Shown: positions 36,470-46,388, counted from the stretch's first letter. The stretch: DNA of 63,454 bases from Dulcicalothrix desertica PCC 7102 (GCF_003991905.1 NZ_RSCL01000041.1:1-63454); one strand, 5' to 3'. Notes: a model not told the origin generated them from the letters alone. A program made the numbers and translations.

Positions 36470-37876
36470 TTACGTGAAGATTTGCTGAATTAACTTAAGT
36501 ATTCTTACGAATTTATCCTCTAACCACAGCATCAAATTATCCAGCCACTCCAAAATCGTTTCCAAGATATGTTTCTCGTACCTGACGCTCGTTGCTCTAA
36601 TTTCCACAAATTCAGGTTTATCATCCGAAGTAGGTATTTGATCAGCTTGTTTTATGTTAACCCTGTCTATAAGATTCAAAATTAGAGTATCTGATTCGAC
36701 TTGTTGAGTTATAGCAGGTTTTTTAGGGTTATGAGTTAAATTACCCTTTATGTAACTGCTCTTAACCATTTGACTAACTTTTCGCGTCGCTGGTTGTTCA
36801 TCATGACAAGATTGATTTAATAATCTTTGGCTTGCGCTAAAAGTTAGACGCTTACTAGTTGAGACTGCTTGATTTTCACTCCGTAGCTCTTCTCCAAACA
36901 AATCGTCAAATGTCAACCATAAGTCTTCAGTTTCGTCTGCTACCTGCTTTAACTTTGGTAATGTTGCGTTATATGACGGATATAATTGATTATTTGTAAC
37001 TTCGCCATATTGACTATTAACTGTAGATTTGACAAAAAAATGATTAATGGCATTCATGACGAGCGTGCCAATGGATGCTACTAAGCTTTGATTTTGATTA
37101 TGGCGCCTCACTGTCAACATACTCGATTCGAGGTGAGCAACAAAAGTATCTAGACCAGATATATATGATTGTGTAGATAATTGTGTAACAATTTCTTGAT
37201 TTTGTTCCGAGTTGTGTTCAGTTGGAATTATATTGCCGCCTGTTAACTTATGTAGTAATTGGTCTATTTCAGGTAAGAAATTTTTGTTAGACTGTACTTG
37301 CGTGCCAGATAAATGCCATAATCGCCAATACTCCACTACCTCTGCCACTATTTTATCTTGTATCATTTGCTGCTGCTTTAAAGTGAGTATATCAAGCACT
37401 TTATTATCTTCTGTTACCAATACTATATGTTTATTTCCTAAATGAGTTGCAATTCCTTGCACTTTTGATAAATACCCTTTTACTGTATCATTTGTTTCTA
37501 ATTGCTGATGATATTTTACGTAATCTAATTTTTCTGGTACAGAATTTGTACTTTTTTGAGGGCGTGATGGTATTTTTTTTACCATTTCTAGCATATGGAC
37601 AATTGCTATATCAGAATCAAGAGTATTTTTGTTCTCAATAGTATTATTGTCTGAGTTTAACTGCCTCTGTTGCGGCGCCTCTGCGTGTCGAAGTTGTTTA
37701 TCAGCAGAATTTACAGCTTTCTGAATTAGTGCAAATACAGGATAAAGTAATGCTTCTAACGACCAATTAGCACCAACTCGTATTGTGCGCCAAGTGCGGA
37801 GCGCCGAGTCACCGAAACGCTGCGACTGGCGGGAGAAAAAGTTAAAAAGCCTGCTTTGATAGCGACTGGAAGTCAT
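36470..37876 (-). CDS. conserved cyanobacterial hypothetical protein, membrane-associated ends
   Basis: A 468-residue protein of unknown function. The N-terminal 60 residues are basic and aromatic with an amphipathic or hydrophobic patch (ANWSLEALLYPVFALIQKAV). The middle contains DYVKYHQQLETNDTVKGYLSKVQGIATHLGNKHIVLVTEDN and a KLTGGNIIPTE block. A disordered region follows, with DLWLTFDDLFGE embedded in it. The C-terminus (HILETILEWLDNLMLWLEDKFVRILKLIQQIF) is a strongly amphipathic helix that could associate with a membrane. No enzyme motif is seen. It is transcribed away from the GH38 gene, 198 bp apart. The 287-bp gap 36183-36469 behind it holds no gene. Confidence 0.6.
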   Translation of the reverse strand: MTSSRYQSRLFNFFSRQSQRFGDSALRTWRTIRVGANWSLEALLYPVFALIQKAVNSADKQLRHAEAPQQRQLNSDNNTIENKNTLDSDIAIVHMLEMVKKIPSRPQKSTNSVPEKLDYVKYHQQLETNDTVKGYLSKVQGIATHLGNKHIVLVTEDNKVLDILTLKQQQMIQDKIVAEVVEYWRLWHLSGTQVQSNKNFLPEIDQLLHKLTGGNIIPTEHNSEQNQEIVTQLSTQSYISGLDTFVAHLESSMLTVRRHNQNQSLVASIGTLVMNAINHFFVKSTVNSQYGEVTNNQLYPSYNATLPKLKQVADETEDLWLTFDDLFGEELRSENQAVSTSKRLTFSASQRLLNQSCHDEQPATRKVSQMVKSSYIKGNLTHNPKKPAITQQVESDTLILNLIDRVNIKQADQIPTSDDKPEFVEIRATSVRYEKHILETILEWLDNLMLWLEDKFVRILKLIQQIFT

Positions 37877-38074
37877 GATAAAAATGGAAACTGTAAACGA
37901 CTGGCAGAAAATAAGCGTGATTGGTCAAACTGAAACCATACTACCTGTATTAAATAGCTTTTATAACCAAAATTTAAAATACGTAAATACTTAATAGGTG
38001 TTAAAAAAGCATACATATTAGATCCAGGATGAAATCTTTATTCAAGTTAAAGACTGAAATATAGTAGCTCAAAT

Positions 38075-41000
38075 ATGACTCCTCAAAACCCTGCAATTGA
38101 TACCAAATCAATTATCACCGCAATTGATAACCTCCGCGCCCTATGCCAAACCGAGGTTCAAGCTGCTTGGCGATATTCACTTTTAGATTTGACGGCAAAT
38201 CAGGTATTTCAAGAAGATATATCAAAATGGGATGGCGCTAGTACTAACGATAAAGGACATATTGCTTGGGAATCTGGACGCAGGATTTTATGGTTAGCGC
38301 AGAAAATTACTGTTCCCGAATGTTTGGTGCCAAGCTATTCACTACAAGGAAAGTCGTTACGTTTAGCTTTGGTATGGTGGGCAGAAGATGTGCAAGTTTA
38401 TGTTAATGGTAAACTTGTTGCCGCCGGAGATTTATTTGACTTTTCACCACGTATACTGTTATCGGAAGCAGTTACAGGTGGCGATGATTTTATTGTAGCG
38501 CTGCGCTTAGTTAGTCCGTTGCATGACTCCGGCGCCTTGATGCGTTCTCATCTCGTTTTTGAGTCTGGTACTGCTGATGACCCCGGTTTCGTCGCTTCGG
38601 AGATTGCTGTTGTTAAACAATATTTAGAAACTTTTGCACCTGATAGGTTATCTGTTTTGGCTGAAGCTGTTAATGAGTTTTACCACGGAGACACTCTTGA
38701 CACAGAGAGAGGGTATCTTAAAGTATCGGGGGATTTTAAATCTAAAACAATATATCTCCTCGGTCACGCGCATTTGGACATGGCCTGGTTATGGCAAGTT
38801 GAAGAAACTTGGCGCGCTGCACAAAATACTTTTGAGTCAGTATTAAAGTTACAGCAAGATTTTGCTGATTTGGTTTTTTGTCACTCAACTCCCGCTTTGT
38901 ATGCTTGGGTAGAAGAAAATCGTCCTGATTTATTTGCTCAGATTCAATCTCAAGTTAAAGCTGGTAAATGGGAAGTTTTAGGTGGCTTTTGGGTCGAACC
39001 TGATTTAAATTTGATTTCTGGAGAGTCAATAGTTCGACAGCTTCTTTATGGGCAGCGTTACACCCAAGAAAAGTTTGGCAAAATTTCTCCTATTGTCTGG
39101 GTACCCGATACTTTTGGTTTTTGCTGGACATTACCACAGTTTATGGTTTCTGCTGGTATTGAATATTTTGTGACTCAGAAATTACGGTGGAATGACACTA
39201 CCAAATTTCAGAAAGGCGCCTTTTTATGGCGTTCTCCTGATGGTAGTGAGATATTTAGTTATATGTCAGGACTTATTGGGGAAGGTATTGACCCAGAAAA
39301 AATGGCTGCGTATAGCTGTGAGTGGGAAACTCAAACGGGTATAAAAGACGCACTTTGGCTTCCTGGTGTTGGCGACCACGGTGGTGGACCTACTCGTGAT
39401 ATGTTGGAAATCGCTCAACGCTGGCAAAAATCTCAGGTTTTCCCAAATTTAGAATTTACTACTGCCGAAAATTATTTACGTCACATTAACTCAGCACTCA
39501 GTACTCAGCACTCAGCACTTTCAACTTGGAACGATGAATTATATTTGGAATTTCATCGTGGTTGTTATACTACACATGCCGACCAAAAACGCTTCAACCG
39601 AAAGTGTGAGATTTTATTATATGAGGCAGAAATTTTTGCTGCATGGGCAAATATTCACTGTGGAGTGAAATATCCAAAAGCTGAACTGGAAACTGCTTGG
39701 AAAAAGTTATTATTCAACCAGTTCCACGATATATTACCTGGTTCATCAATTACCGAAGTTTATACTGACGCACTACCCGAATGGCAAGAAGTTGAAAGAG
39801 TCGGAACTGAGATTTTACATAAATCTTTACACGAAATTGCACTTCAGGCGCCTTTACCTACACCACCACACAAAGACGCTAAACCGATTTTTGTTTTTAA
39901 TTCCCTAAACTGGTCACGTACTGAAGTTGTTTGTGTAGACTTACCCGAATCTTTTTCTTTTGCTTGTGTTTATTCTTCAGACGGTATAATACCTTCGCAA
40001 AGCAACTCATCTAAACTATTATTCCTTGCTGAAAATATACCCTCTCTTGGTTACAGTATTTTTTGGCTTTGCCCAAGTACATCTAAAAATACTATTACAT
40101 CAGAGCCTCAAACATTTTCTCTAGAAAATGAATATCTGCGGGTAGTTGTCAATGAAAACAGTGGAGATTTAGATAGTATATACGACCTAGTTAATCAAAA
40201 AGAAATTCTTAATGGTGCCGGAAATCAACTCCAAAGCTGGAAAGATAGTGGTCAATATTGGGATGGTTGGAATATAGACCCAAATTATGCACAGCATCCT
40301 TTACCAGCTACCCAGTTAAAATTTGTAGAATGGCTTGATAAAGGTATAATTCAATCTCGTCTACGTGTAGTTCGCACCCTTGGAAATTCTGAATTTTGCC
40401 AAGATTATATTTTAGATAAAGGTTCTAGGTATCTCAAAATAGCAACGCAGGTCAATTGGCAAGAACGTCACGTTTTAGTTAAAGCTGCTTTTTCTATAAG
40501 CATTGAATCAGATTTTGCCACTTACGAAATACCTTGTGGCGCCATTCAGCGTACAACAAAACCCCAAACACCTGAAGAAAAAGCGAAATGGGAAGTACCA
40601 GCATTAAAATGGGCTGATTTAACTACCTCGAATTCATACGGAGTTAGTTTATTGAACGATTGTAAATATGGCTACGATGCAACACCAAATCAACTTCGAT
40701 TAACTTTACTGCGAGGTTCCGAATGGCCAGACTCTGAAGCTGATAAAGGAATGCATGAATTTACGTATGCTGTGTATCCTCATGCAGGTAGTTGGGAAGA
40801 AGCGCAAACAGTACAAAAAGGGTATGAATTAAATGCTCCCTTACAAGTTATTATCCGTGACGATGTTACATCTGACTTAACGTCAACTCAAGACAGCCTT
40901 AGCTTTTTAAACCTAGAAAGCGAAAACCTAATTTTAATGGCATTTAAACAAGCTGAAGACTCAGATGCGTGGATACTTCGATGCTACGAATGTAACGGGA

Positions 41001-41146
41001 AAGAAACACAAATACAGTTACACAGTGATTTGGGTGTAATCTTGGAAGAGGCGCCTGTCGATTTATTAGAACGTCCTTTACACAATACTGAGTCATCAAT
41101 CAAACCCTGGAAAATCAACACTTACAAAGTCAGATTTTCAAAGTAA
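38075..41146 (+). CDS. alpha-mannosidase, GH38 family
   Basis: This 1023-residue glycosidase has an N-terminal beta domain, the GH38 catalytic domain and C-terminal beta domains. GHAHLDMAWLWQVEETWR (about 229-246) carries the zinc-binding His and Asp. VWVPDTFGFCWTLPQFM (near 342) holds the Asp nucleophile. LPGVGDHGGGPTRDM and LLFNQFHDILPGSSI are further family blocks. It should hydrolyse alpha-linked mannose in the cytosol; no signal peptide is seen. At about residues 472-483 a stretch reading NSALSTQHSALST is encoded by the intergenic-type repeat CAGCACT (39488-39520), an insertion in a loop after the catalytic core. Five GGCGCC sites occur. Confidence 0.95.
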   Translation: MTPQNPAIDTKSIITAIDNLRALCQTEVQAAWRYSLLDLTANQVFQEDISKWDGASTNDKGHIAWESGRRILWLAQKITVPECLVPSYSLQGKSLRLALVWWAEDVQVYVNGKLVAAGDLFDFSPRILLSEAVTGGDDFIVALRLVSPLHDSGALMRSHLVFESGTADDPGFVASEIAVVKQYLETFAPDRLSVLAEAVNEFYHGDTLDTERGYLKVSGDFKSKTIYLLGHAHLDMAWLWQVEETWRAAQNTFESVLKLQQDFADLVFCHSTPALYAWVEENRPDLFAQIQSQVKAGKWEVLGGFWVEPDLNLISGESIVRQLLYGQRYTQEKFGKISPIVWVPDTFGFCWTLPQFMVSAGIEYFVTQKLRWNDTTKFQKGAFLWRSPDGSEIFSYMSGLIGEGIDPEKMAAYSCEWETQTGIKDALWLPGVGDHGGGPTRDMLEIAQRWQKSQVFPNLEFTTAENYLRHINSALSTQHSALSTWNDELYLEFHRGCYTTHADQKRFNRKCEILLYEAEIFAAWANIHCGVKYPKAELETAWKKLLFNQFHDILPGSSITEVYTDALPEWQEVERVGTEILHKSLHEIALQAPLPTPPHKDAKPIFVFNSLNWSRTEVVCVDLPESFSFACVYSSDGIIPSQSNSSKLLFLAENIPSLGYSIFWLCPSTSKNTITSEPQTFSLENEYLRVVVNENSGDLDSIYDLVNQKEILNGAGNQLQSWKDSGQYWDGWNIDPNYAQHPLPATQLKFVEWLDKGIIQSRLRVVRTLGNSEFCQDYILDKGSRYLKIATQVNWQERHVLVKAAFSISIESDFATYEIPCGAIQRTTKPQTPEEKAKWEVPALKWADLTTSNSYGVSLLNDCKYGYDATPNQLRLTLLRGSEWPDSEADKGMHEFTYAVYPHAGSWEEAQTVQKGYELNAPLQVIIRDDVTSDLTSTQDSLSFLNLESENLILMAFKQAEDSDAWILRCYECNGKETQIQLHSDLGVILEEAPVDLLERPLHNTESSIKPWKINTYKVRFSK
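39488..39520. repeat. heptamer repeat (CAGCACT)n inside the GH38 gene
   Basis: AACTCAGCACTCAGTACTCA and then GCACTCAGCACTT contain four to five consecutive CAGCACT/CAGTACT-type heptamers. They are identical in kind to the intergenic stem at 18721-18805. The coding frame is kept. Confidence 0.8.
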
Positions 41147-41171
41147 AATCTTTCTTGTGGAATAGATTTTA

Positions 41172-41196
41172 TTGTGGAATGGGCATCCTTGCCCGT
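41172..41196. repeat. dispersed repeat, TTGTGGAATGGGCATCCTTGCCCGT copy
   Basis: This copy lies between the converging GH38 and methyltransferase genes and abuts the latter's stop codon. A partial TCTTGTGGAATAG unit precedes it at about 41152. Confidence 0.8.
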
Positions 41197-41898
41197 TCAA
41201 CATGTTGATGCGACCCAACCACCTACCCAAATTCCTGTATAAAACCTTATTACATTTGTAAAACCAGCTTGCTGCAATAATTCATAAACACGCGCTTCTT
41301 CTACTGGATAAATACCTTTTTCAAAGGTGGCAAGCATTTCTTTTATATTTGCTTCAGTTCTTCCCATTTCTTCCCAATATGATTGTATGTAGGTAATTAT
41401 CCGTTCAAATTCGGGTGTGCCTTTTTTACCAAATATATCAACTAAAATGAAAGGCGCCCCTTGTTTTAAGCGTTGAGCAATACTCTGTAAAAAGGCTAAT
41501 TTGGCATCATCGGGAATGAAATGCATTACCAAAATCGATGTTGCTGCGTCGTATAACGGTGTTGATGGTAATTCGTGCGTGTAGGTTTGTTGTAATGTTA
41601 TACATTCCGATAAATTATGTTGCTCGATTTTGGTGCGTGCTATTTCAAGCATGTTGGCACTAGGGTCAATGCCTAGAAATGACCATTCTGAGTTACTTTG
41701 ACTGTATCGTATCAACTCCATTCCTGTGCCGGCGCCTACTATTAGTAGGTTTGCGGTTTTGGGTAGGTGCGATTTTAAGATTGATAGTGCCATTGTATGC
41801 ATTGCTTCGTAACCTGGTAAAGCAATGCGCGCCATTTCATCGTATTCGCTGGTTGGCACTGTTGGGTTTGTATCAAAATCAATGGTTGGTTTTTGCAT
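41197..41898 (-). CDS. class I SAM-dependent methyltransferase
   Basis: The 233-residue enzyme (from ATG 41898) has the Rossmann-type methyltransferase fold. Motif I is NLLIVGAGTGMELIRYS; the acidic end of strand 2 is in SFLGIDPSANMLEIAR; the later block is YDAATSILVMHFIPDDAK. A final beta hairpin is TNVIRFYTGIWVGGWVAS. It resembles small-molecule O- or N-methyltransferases; the substrate is unknown. The frame is open to ATG 41919, but that codon lies inside the dispersed repeat at 41902-41930, so I use the inner ATG. The repeat supplies the upstream bases and may contribute to its expression. Both ends of this gene touch copies of the same repeat. Confidence 0.82.
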   Translation of the reverse strand: MQKPTIDFDTNPTVPTSEYDEMARIALPGYEAMHTMALSILKSHLPKTANLLIVGAGTGMELIRYSQSNSEWSFLGIDPSANMLEIARTKIEQHNLSECITLQQTYTHELPSTPLYDAATSILVMHFIPDDAKLAFLQSIAQRLKQGAPFILVDIFGKKGTPEFERIITYIQSYWEEMGRTEANIKEMLATFEKGIYPVEEARVYELLQQAGFTNVIRFYTGIWVGGWVASTC

Positions 41899-41901
41899 GG
41901 G

Positions 41902-41930
41902 TTCTTGTGGGGTGGGCATCCTTGCCCGCC
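41902..41930. repeat. dispersed repeat copy upstream of the methyltransferase
   Basis: TTCTTGTGGGGTGGGCATCC then TTGCCCGCC matches the family at 6254 and 41172. It overlaps a possible earlier start codon of the methyltransferase gene. Confidence 0.75.
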
Positions 41931-41945
41931 CTGTATATTTTGTTT

Positions 41946-42022
41946 GTTGGGGGCGGGTTTTGGGGGCGGGTTTACAAGGTTTTTCGTTTGTTTTGGAGGA
42001 TATGGGTTAACCCGCCCCTACG
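41946..42022. repeat. GGGGGCGGGTTT ... AACCCGCCCC inverted repeat
   Basis: Two GGGGGCGGGTTT units face one TTAACCCGCCCCTA unit, ending within the last codons of hisG. It belongs to the same family as 16761-16813. Confidence 0.6.
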
Positions 42023-42654
42023 GTAATGGCGTGGCGGGCTTTGCTGATTAATTCGTCCATGTTACCTACGTTTAAACGGTAACTTAATGGGTGGGCTATT
42101 AAACGGGCGGTACTTTCGTACAGTCTCTCGATTTCTATTAAACCGTTTTCGTGTAGGGTTCTTCCTGTGGATACTATATCTACGATGGCTTCGGAGATTC
42201 CTGTTATGGGTCCTAGTTCTACTGAACCTGATAAGGGGATGATTTCTACTGGTAAGTCAAGACTTTGGAAGTATTCACGCGCGCAGTTGACGTATTTTGA
42301 TGCAACTCTACCGTTTGCTGGCAAGTCTAATGCTGAACGATAAGAACTTGATTCTTTTACTGCTACCGATAATCGACAGTAACCAAATTTTAAATCAACA
42401 AGGTGAGCTACACTTGGTTTTTTCTCACGTAATACATCGTATCCAACTATACCTAAATGTGCTTGCCCATATTCTACATATACTGGAACGTCTTGTGCCC
42501 TAACTAATAGCCCTTTAGCTTTTCCACTTGCGTCGGGCAGTTGTAATTGACGAGTTCCTGAGTCTAAAAAAGCACTAAAATCTAGTCCAATATCTTGTAA
42601 TAAGCGAATGCTATCTTTTAAAAGTCCACCTTTGGGCAATGCAACAGTAATCAT
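42007..42654 (-). CDS. hisG: ATP phosphoribosyltransferase, short form
   Basis: The 215-residue short-form HisG catalyses the first step of histidine synthesis, joining ATP and [24 protein letters not shown], the [11 protein letters not shown] segment, [12 protein letters not shown], and the PRPP loop in [23 protein letters not shown] are intact. Short HisG lacks the regulatory domain and needs HisZ as a partner, which should be encoded elsewhere. I start at ATG 42654; an in-frame GTG at 42675 adds seven residues without family support. The C-terminal codons overlap a dispersed GC-rich repeat. It is divergent from the OmpR-type regulator, with 35 bp between the starts. Confidence 0.95.
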   Translation of the reverse strand: MITVALPKGGLLKDSIRLLQDIGLDFSAFLDSGTRQLQLPDASGKAKGLLVRAQDVPVYVEYGQAHLGIVGYDVLREKKPSVAHLVDLKFGYCRLSVAVKESSSYRSALDLPANGRVASKYVNCAREYFQSLDLPVEIIPLSGSVELGPITGISEAIVDIVSTGRTLHENGLIEIERLYESTARLIAHPLSYRLNVGNMDELISKARHAITVGAG

Positions 42655-42689
42655 ACGAAGTAGGGGCAGGTTCACAGAAATATAATATT

Positions 42690-43373
42690 ATGAAAATCCT
42701 TTTGGTTGATGACGAAGTAGAGCTTACAGACCCTTTAAGTCGATTACTGACGCGCGAAGGGTATAACGTTGATGCTGCCTATGATGGATTACATGGCAGT
42801 GAGTTAGCACTGAGTGGCGATTATAACTTGTTGATTTTAGATTGGATGTTACCTGGAAAAAGCGGGCTAGAAATTTGTCAAGAACTCCGGCGCCAAGGTA
42901 AAACAACACCTGTACTATTTCTCACAGCAAAAGATACGCTTGATGACCGAGTTAAAGGTTTAGATGCAGGTGCCGATGATTACTTAGTTAAACCGTTTGA
43001 ACTGCGGGAGTTACTTGCACGAGTACGGGCACTACTGCGACGTTCATCAACTACACAAGTGCAAGAGGCGCCGACTCCGCGTTTAATTAAAGCTGATTTA
43101 GAATTAGATATCGAAAATCAAGTTGCTTACCGTACTGGTAGAGTAATTGAACTATCAGAAAAAGAAAGTCAGTTATTACAATTTTTTATGGAAAATTCAG
43201 GGCAGTTACTTACACATGCCCAAATTATGGAAAATTTATGGAACGATACCGAGCAACCAAGTAGTAATGTAATTGCAGCATTAATTCGCTTACTGCGTCG
43301 CAAAATTGAATCAATAGGAGAAACACAATTAATTCATACCGTTTATGGTAAAGGTTATCGTTTTGGTAATTAG
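42690..43373 (+). CDS. OmpR/PhoB-type response regulator (RppA-like)
   Basis: The 227-residue regulator has a receiver domain (ILLVDDEVELTDPL; phospho-acceptor Asp in LLILDWMLPGKSGLE; FLTAKD and LVKPFELREL) and a winged-helix DNA-binding domain (ADLELDIENQVAYRTGRVIELSEKESQLLQFF through VYGKGYRFGN). The LDWMLPGKSGLEICQELRRQGK signature resembles cyanobacterial RppA-type regulators of redox or metal responses, a tentative assignment. No histidine kinase is adjacent. It shares a 35-bp intergenic region with divergent hisG. Two GGCGCC sites are present. Confidence 0.92.
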   Translation: MKILLVDDEVELTDPLSRLLTREGYNVDAAYDGLHGSELALSGDYNLLILDWMLPGKSGLEICQELRRQGKTTPVLFLTAKDTLDDRVKGLDAGADDYLVKPFELRELLARVRALLRRSSTTQVQEAPTPRLIKADLELDIENQVAYRTGRVIELSEKESQLLQFFMENSGQLLTHAQIMENLWNDTEQPSSNVIAALIRLLRRKIESIGETQLIHTVYGKGYRFGN

Positions 43374-43404
43374 TAGTAATTAGTAGAGTGGACTGAAGTC
43401 CACA

Positions 43405-44478
43405 TTACAAATGCTCTTGTGGAACGGCTGGGGACAGCCGTTTCATATCTATAGATTTCTGCATTTTTTCCTTTAATGCTTGCGCTCTTTGATAAGCCTC
43501 TGTACGGTTATTATCAACTTCTTCTAGACCAATGTCTTCAAGAGTTTGAATGTAATAACGTAACCGCGCGCGCATCGCCCAAACACCCATCGAAGGAAAA
43601 ATAGCTAGTAATAGTATTAATGGAGAAATGGGCAAAAATGGTAGTTTGAATAGTCTTTGAATTTTTTTGATATTGATAGCAAAAGGATGCAAATTCTCGC
43701 TACCAACACAAATTACTGGCAGAACTGGAACCTGATAGCGCTGACTTAATTGCTCAAAACTAATATCAAAGTTTTGTAGCTGATAGCGTTTTTGCCAACC
43801 TTTTTGCGGTCCACGCAATCCTTCAGGAGCATAAAGAATTACCTGACGTTCTTTAACAGCGCTTTCAAACGCTTTAAATTCGGCACGTATACCACCCAAA
43901 ACGTTTGACCATCCCACAGGCAACCACCAAACTATCCAAGGATGTTCAAACAATGCTACTCCTGCAAGTGGTTTTATTGTCCAATTTCGTTTTTCGCTTA
44001 GTAAATATCCAAGAGTTATAAAATCCCAAGGAAAGCACATTCCAGCATGGTTCATAACTACCATTAGAGGTTCTGTTGCTGGTAAATTTTCAATTTGCTG
44101 TAACTCTGCGCGGAAATATTTTTTAATAATCGGTGTCAATATTTCCTGACGAAATGCCTGTTGATAATAATGATTAAACTCAGTTTGTTCGTTACGGGGT
44201 GAGCGACAACCTAAACGTAACCAACGTATTAATAAAGCTAAGTAAAATCCACCAGGAATAAGGAATAATCCATACTCATACCATTTCCAACCATCAGGGT
44301 CAGAATGGTAATGTTGCCAGTGACGATTGAATAAAACTAGCCATCCTGGGGGATACCATAAGCAAAACCAGTCAAACCAGCTATATTTATAGCCACTATT
44401 TCTATCACCCTCATTTGAAAATGCTTGTAACTGAGGGTTTATGACACTAATATAACTTTGCAACTTTTGATTTATCAC
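43405..44478 (-). CDS. PlsC-like acyltransferase family protein
   Basis: A 357-residue membrane-associated protein with a glycerolphosphate acyltransferase-type domain. The region around residue 140 reads VVMNHAGMCFPWDF, so the catalytic His and an Asp are present but seven residues apart rather than four as in the usual HxxxxD motif. The next blocks are AGVALFEHPWIVWWLPVGW and LYAPEGLRGPQKGWQKRY, the latter equivalent to the EGTR block. Hydrophobic stretches WFCLWYPPGWLVLF (about 33-46) and LPISPLILLLAIFPSMGVWAM (about 285-305) could embed it in the membrane. It probably acylates a lipid or glycolipid; substrate unknown. It converges with the regulator gene over a diverged dispersed repeat at 43414-43442 that forms its last codons. 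Confidence 0.75.
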   Translation of the reverse strand: MINQKLQSYISVINPQLQAFSNEGDRNSGYKYSWFDWFCLWYPPGWLVLFNRHWQHYHSDPDGWKWYEYGLFLIPGGFYLALLIRWLRLGCRSPRNEQTEFNHYYQQAFRQEILTPIIKKYFRAELQQIENLPATEPLMVVMNHAGMCFPWDFITLGYLLSEKRNWTIKPLAGVALFEHPWIVWWLPVGWSNVLGGIRAEFKAFESAVKERQVILYAPEGLRGPQKGWQKRYQLQNFDISFEQLSQRYQVPVLPVICVGSENLHPFAINIKKIQRLFKLPFLPISPLILLLAIFPSMGVWAMRARLRYYIQTLEDIGLEEVDNNRTEAYQRAQALKEKMQKSIDMKRLSPAVPQEHL

Positions 44479-44742
44479 GATTTTATAACAGATTCTACTA
44501 AATGCCGTTGATTTTAACTTTCTAGACTTGATTTAAGCCTCTTTCTATAGAGCTAATTTATATTTTCTCTATTCTAAAGTAAATAAATATACTTCGCCAC
44601 GTATCAATCAAAATAATCAGATTATCGACATCTACAAATTAAAGAATCAGAGCATTTGATAATTGATTGTTAAAATCTTGTTTTTCGTTTCTCAATATGT
44701 TATTTATGTAGGCATTTAAATATACAGGTTGTAAACTGTAAC

Positions 44743-46368
44743 ATGCTGATAAGCAAAATCAAGAAGTTGTCACTGGATGAAACTTCTGGCTGGCGCCTTG
44801 TATGTGTACTCGCTAGCATTTTTTTTGTACTAGTATCATTTTTTGCACTACATCGGTTTTACAGCTTTTATGCTTCTTATGACCAAGCACTTTTTGACCA
44901 GTTGTTTTGGAACACTATCCACGGACGTTTTTTCCAGGGTTCGTTATCGTCGGGTCAATCGAGTGCTGTTATTGCTGATGGTCAGATACATAAGGTTTTC
45001 TATAATCATTTAGGACAGCACTTCGTCATCGATTTTATATTATGGTTGCCAATATACGCTTTGTTCCCAACAGGCGCCACCTTAGTTCTTTTGCAGGTAG
45101 CTTTAATGACAGCGGGTGGTTTGGTACTTTATGCTACTTCGCGTCATTATTTGCCTACTAACATCGCTGTCTTAATTGTAGCTGCTTACTTTGGCGCCAA
45201 TACAGTCATTGGACCAACATTGGCAAATTTTTATGAATATTGTCAAATTCCTTTGTTTGTATTTAGTATGCTCTGGGCATTTGCAAAACGTAAATGGTCA
45301 TTGTTTTGGTTATTTGTAGCTTTAACGTTAGGAATCCGCGAAGATACCGGAATCACTCTATTTGGTTTTGGGCTTTACTTAATATATACTCGTCGTCATG
45401 CTAGGGTCGGAATTGCTTTGTGTTTAGTTAGCTTTGCTTATGTGTCGCTGATAACTAATCAAGTTATGGAATTATTTTCTAATGATAATTCACGACTATA
45501 TTTAAAAGGAATTTTTGGTAAATTTGCTCCTGGTAATGATAGTCCCAGTACGCTACAAATTTTGTGGGGAATGATAACTCACCCTGTAGAGGTTTTCAAA
45601 AGTGTGTTCATTCCTTTTGATAGAAGGGTACGATATATGCTCAACCACTGGTTGCCTTTATTATTTGTACCAGTAATATCACCTACTGCTTGGATAACAA
45701 TAAGTCCTCCTTTATTAGTCCTTTTAATTCAAGAGCGAAAACTTGCCCTCGGAGTGAATATTCGATATGCTTTAACTGTAATGCCAGGTATTTATTATGG
45801 CGCCATTATATGGTGGTCACAAAATCAAAATAAGTTTAATGCTTCTGTACAGCGATGGTGGATTAGGTGTATAGTTTTATCATTAATTATTACTGTGATA
45901 TCGAGTCCGAATCGTGCATTTTACTTTTTAATACCTGAATCATTTAATCCTTGGGTATACACTCCATTAACTCGTCAGTGGGAACATGTAGGACACGTCC
46001 GCACGTTGATGAATAATATAAATCCTTCTTCAAGCGTTTCAACAACAACTTATCTACTTCCGCATCTTGCCACTCGTCGTAAAATTGTGCGTTTACCTCA
46101 TATCCAAATACAAAACGATTTGAAGCAAATTGAATATGTAGAATTTATATTAGCAGATGTATGGCGTGATTTACGCTACCAAAAAAGCTTTCAAGATGAA
46201 CGAACGGATTTAGTTAATTTTGCTTCGTTAGTAGACAGATTCATTAATGAATATAAATATGGGATTGTAGATATTCAAGATGATGTGATACTGCTGCAAA
46301 AACAATTGATATCGCAACCAAATGTTTTAAATAAATGGGCTAAATTACGTGCAGAATTACAAGAATAA
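44743..46368 (+). CDS. DUF2079 multi-pass membrane protein
   Basis: This 541-residue integral membrane protein belongs to the DUF2079 family, related in topology to GT39/GT83-type glycosyltransferases. The first helix (VCVLASIFFVLVSFFALHRFY) is followed by the signature YASYDQALFDQLFWNTIHG, with acidic residues in the first periplasmic loop. The second loop block is NHLGQHFVIDFILWLPIYALFP, and LTLGIREDTGITLFGFGLYL is also typical. About ten hydrophobic segments are visible, followed by a soluble C-terminal part of about 120 residues. A lipid-linked sugar transferase role is plausible but unproven. Four GGCGCC sites occur. The 264-bp AT-rich gap before it contains no gene. Confidence 0.85.
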   Translation: MLISKIKKLSLDETSGWRLVCVLASIFFVLVSFFALHRFYSFYASYDQALFDQLFWNTIHGRFFQGSLSSGQSSAVIADGQIHKVFYNHLGQHFVIDFILWLPIYALFPTGATLVLLQVALMTAGGLVLYATSRHYLPTNIAVLIVAAYFGANTVIGPTLANFYEYCQIPLFVFSMLWAFAKRKWSLFWLFVALTLGIREDTGITLFGFGLYLIYTRRHARVGIALCLVSFAYVSLITNQVMELFSNDNSRLYLKGIFGKFAPGNDSPSTLQILWGMITHPVEVFKSVFIPFDRRVRYMLNHWLPLLFVPVISPTAWITISPPLLVLLIQERKLALGVNIRYALTVMPGIYYGAIIWWSQNQNKFNASVQRWWIRCIVLSLIITVISSPNRAFYFLIPESFNPWVYTPLTRQWEHVGHVRTLMNNINPSSSVSTTTYLLPHLATRRKIVRLPHIQIQNDLKQIEYVEFILADVWRDLRYQKSFQDERTDLVNFASLVDRFINEYKYGIVDIQDDVILLQKQLISQPNVLNKWAKLRAELQE

Positions 46369-46388
46369 AGTTGATATTTTTATTATTA

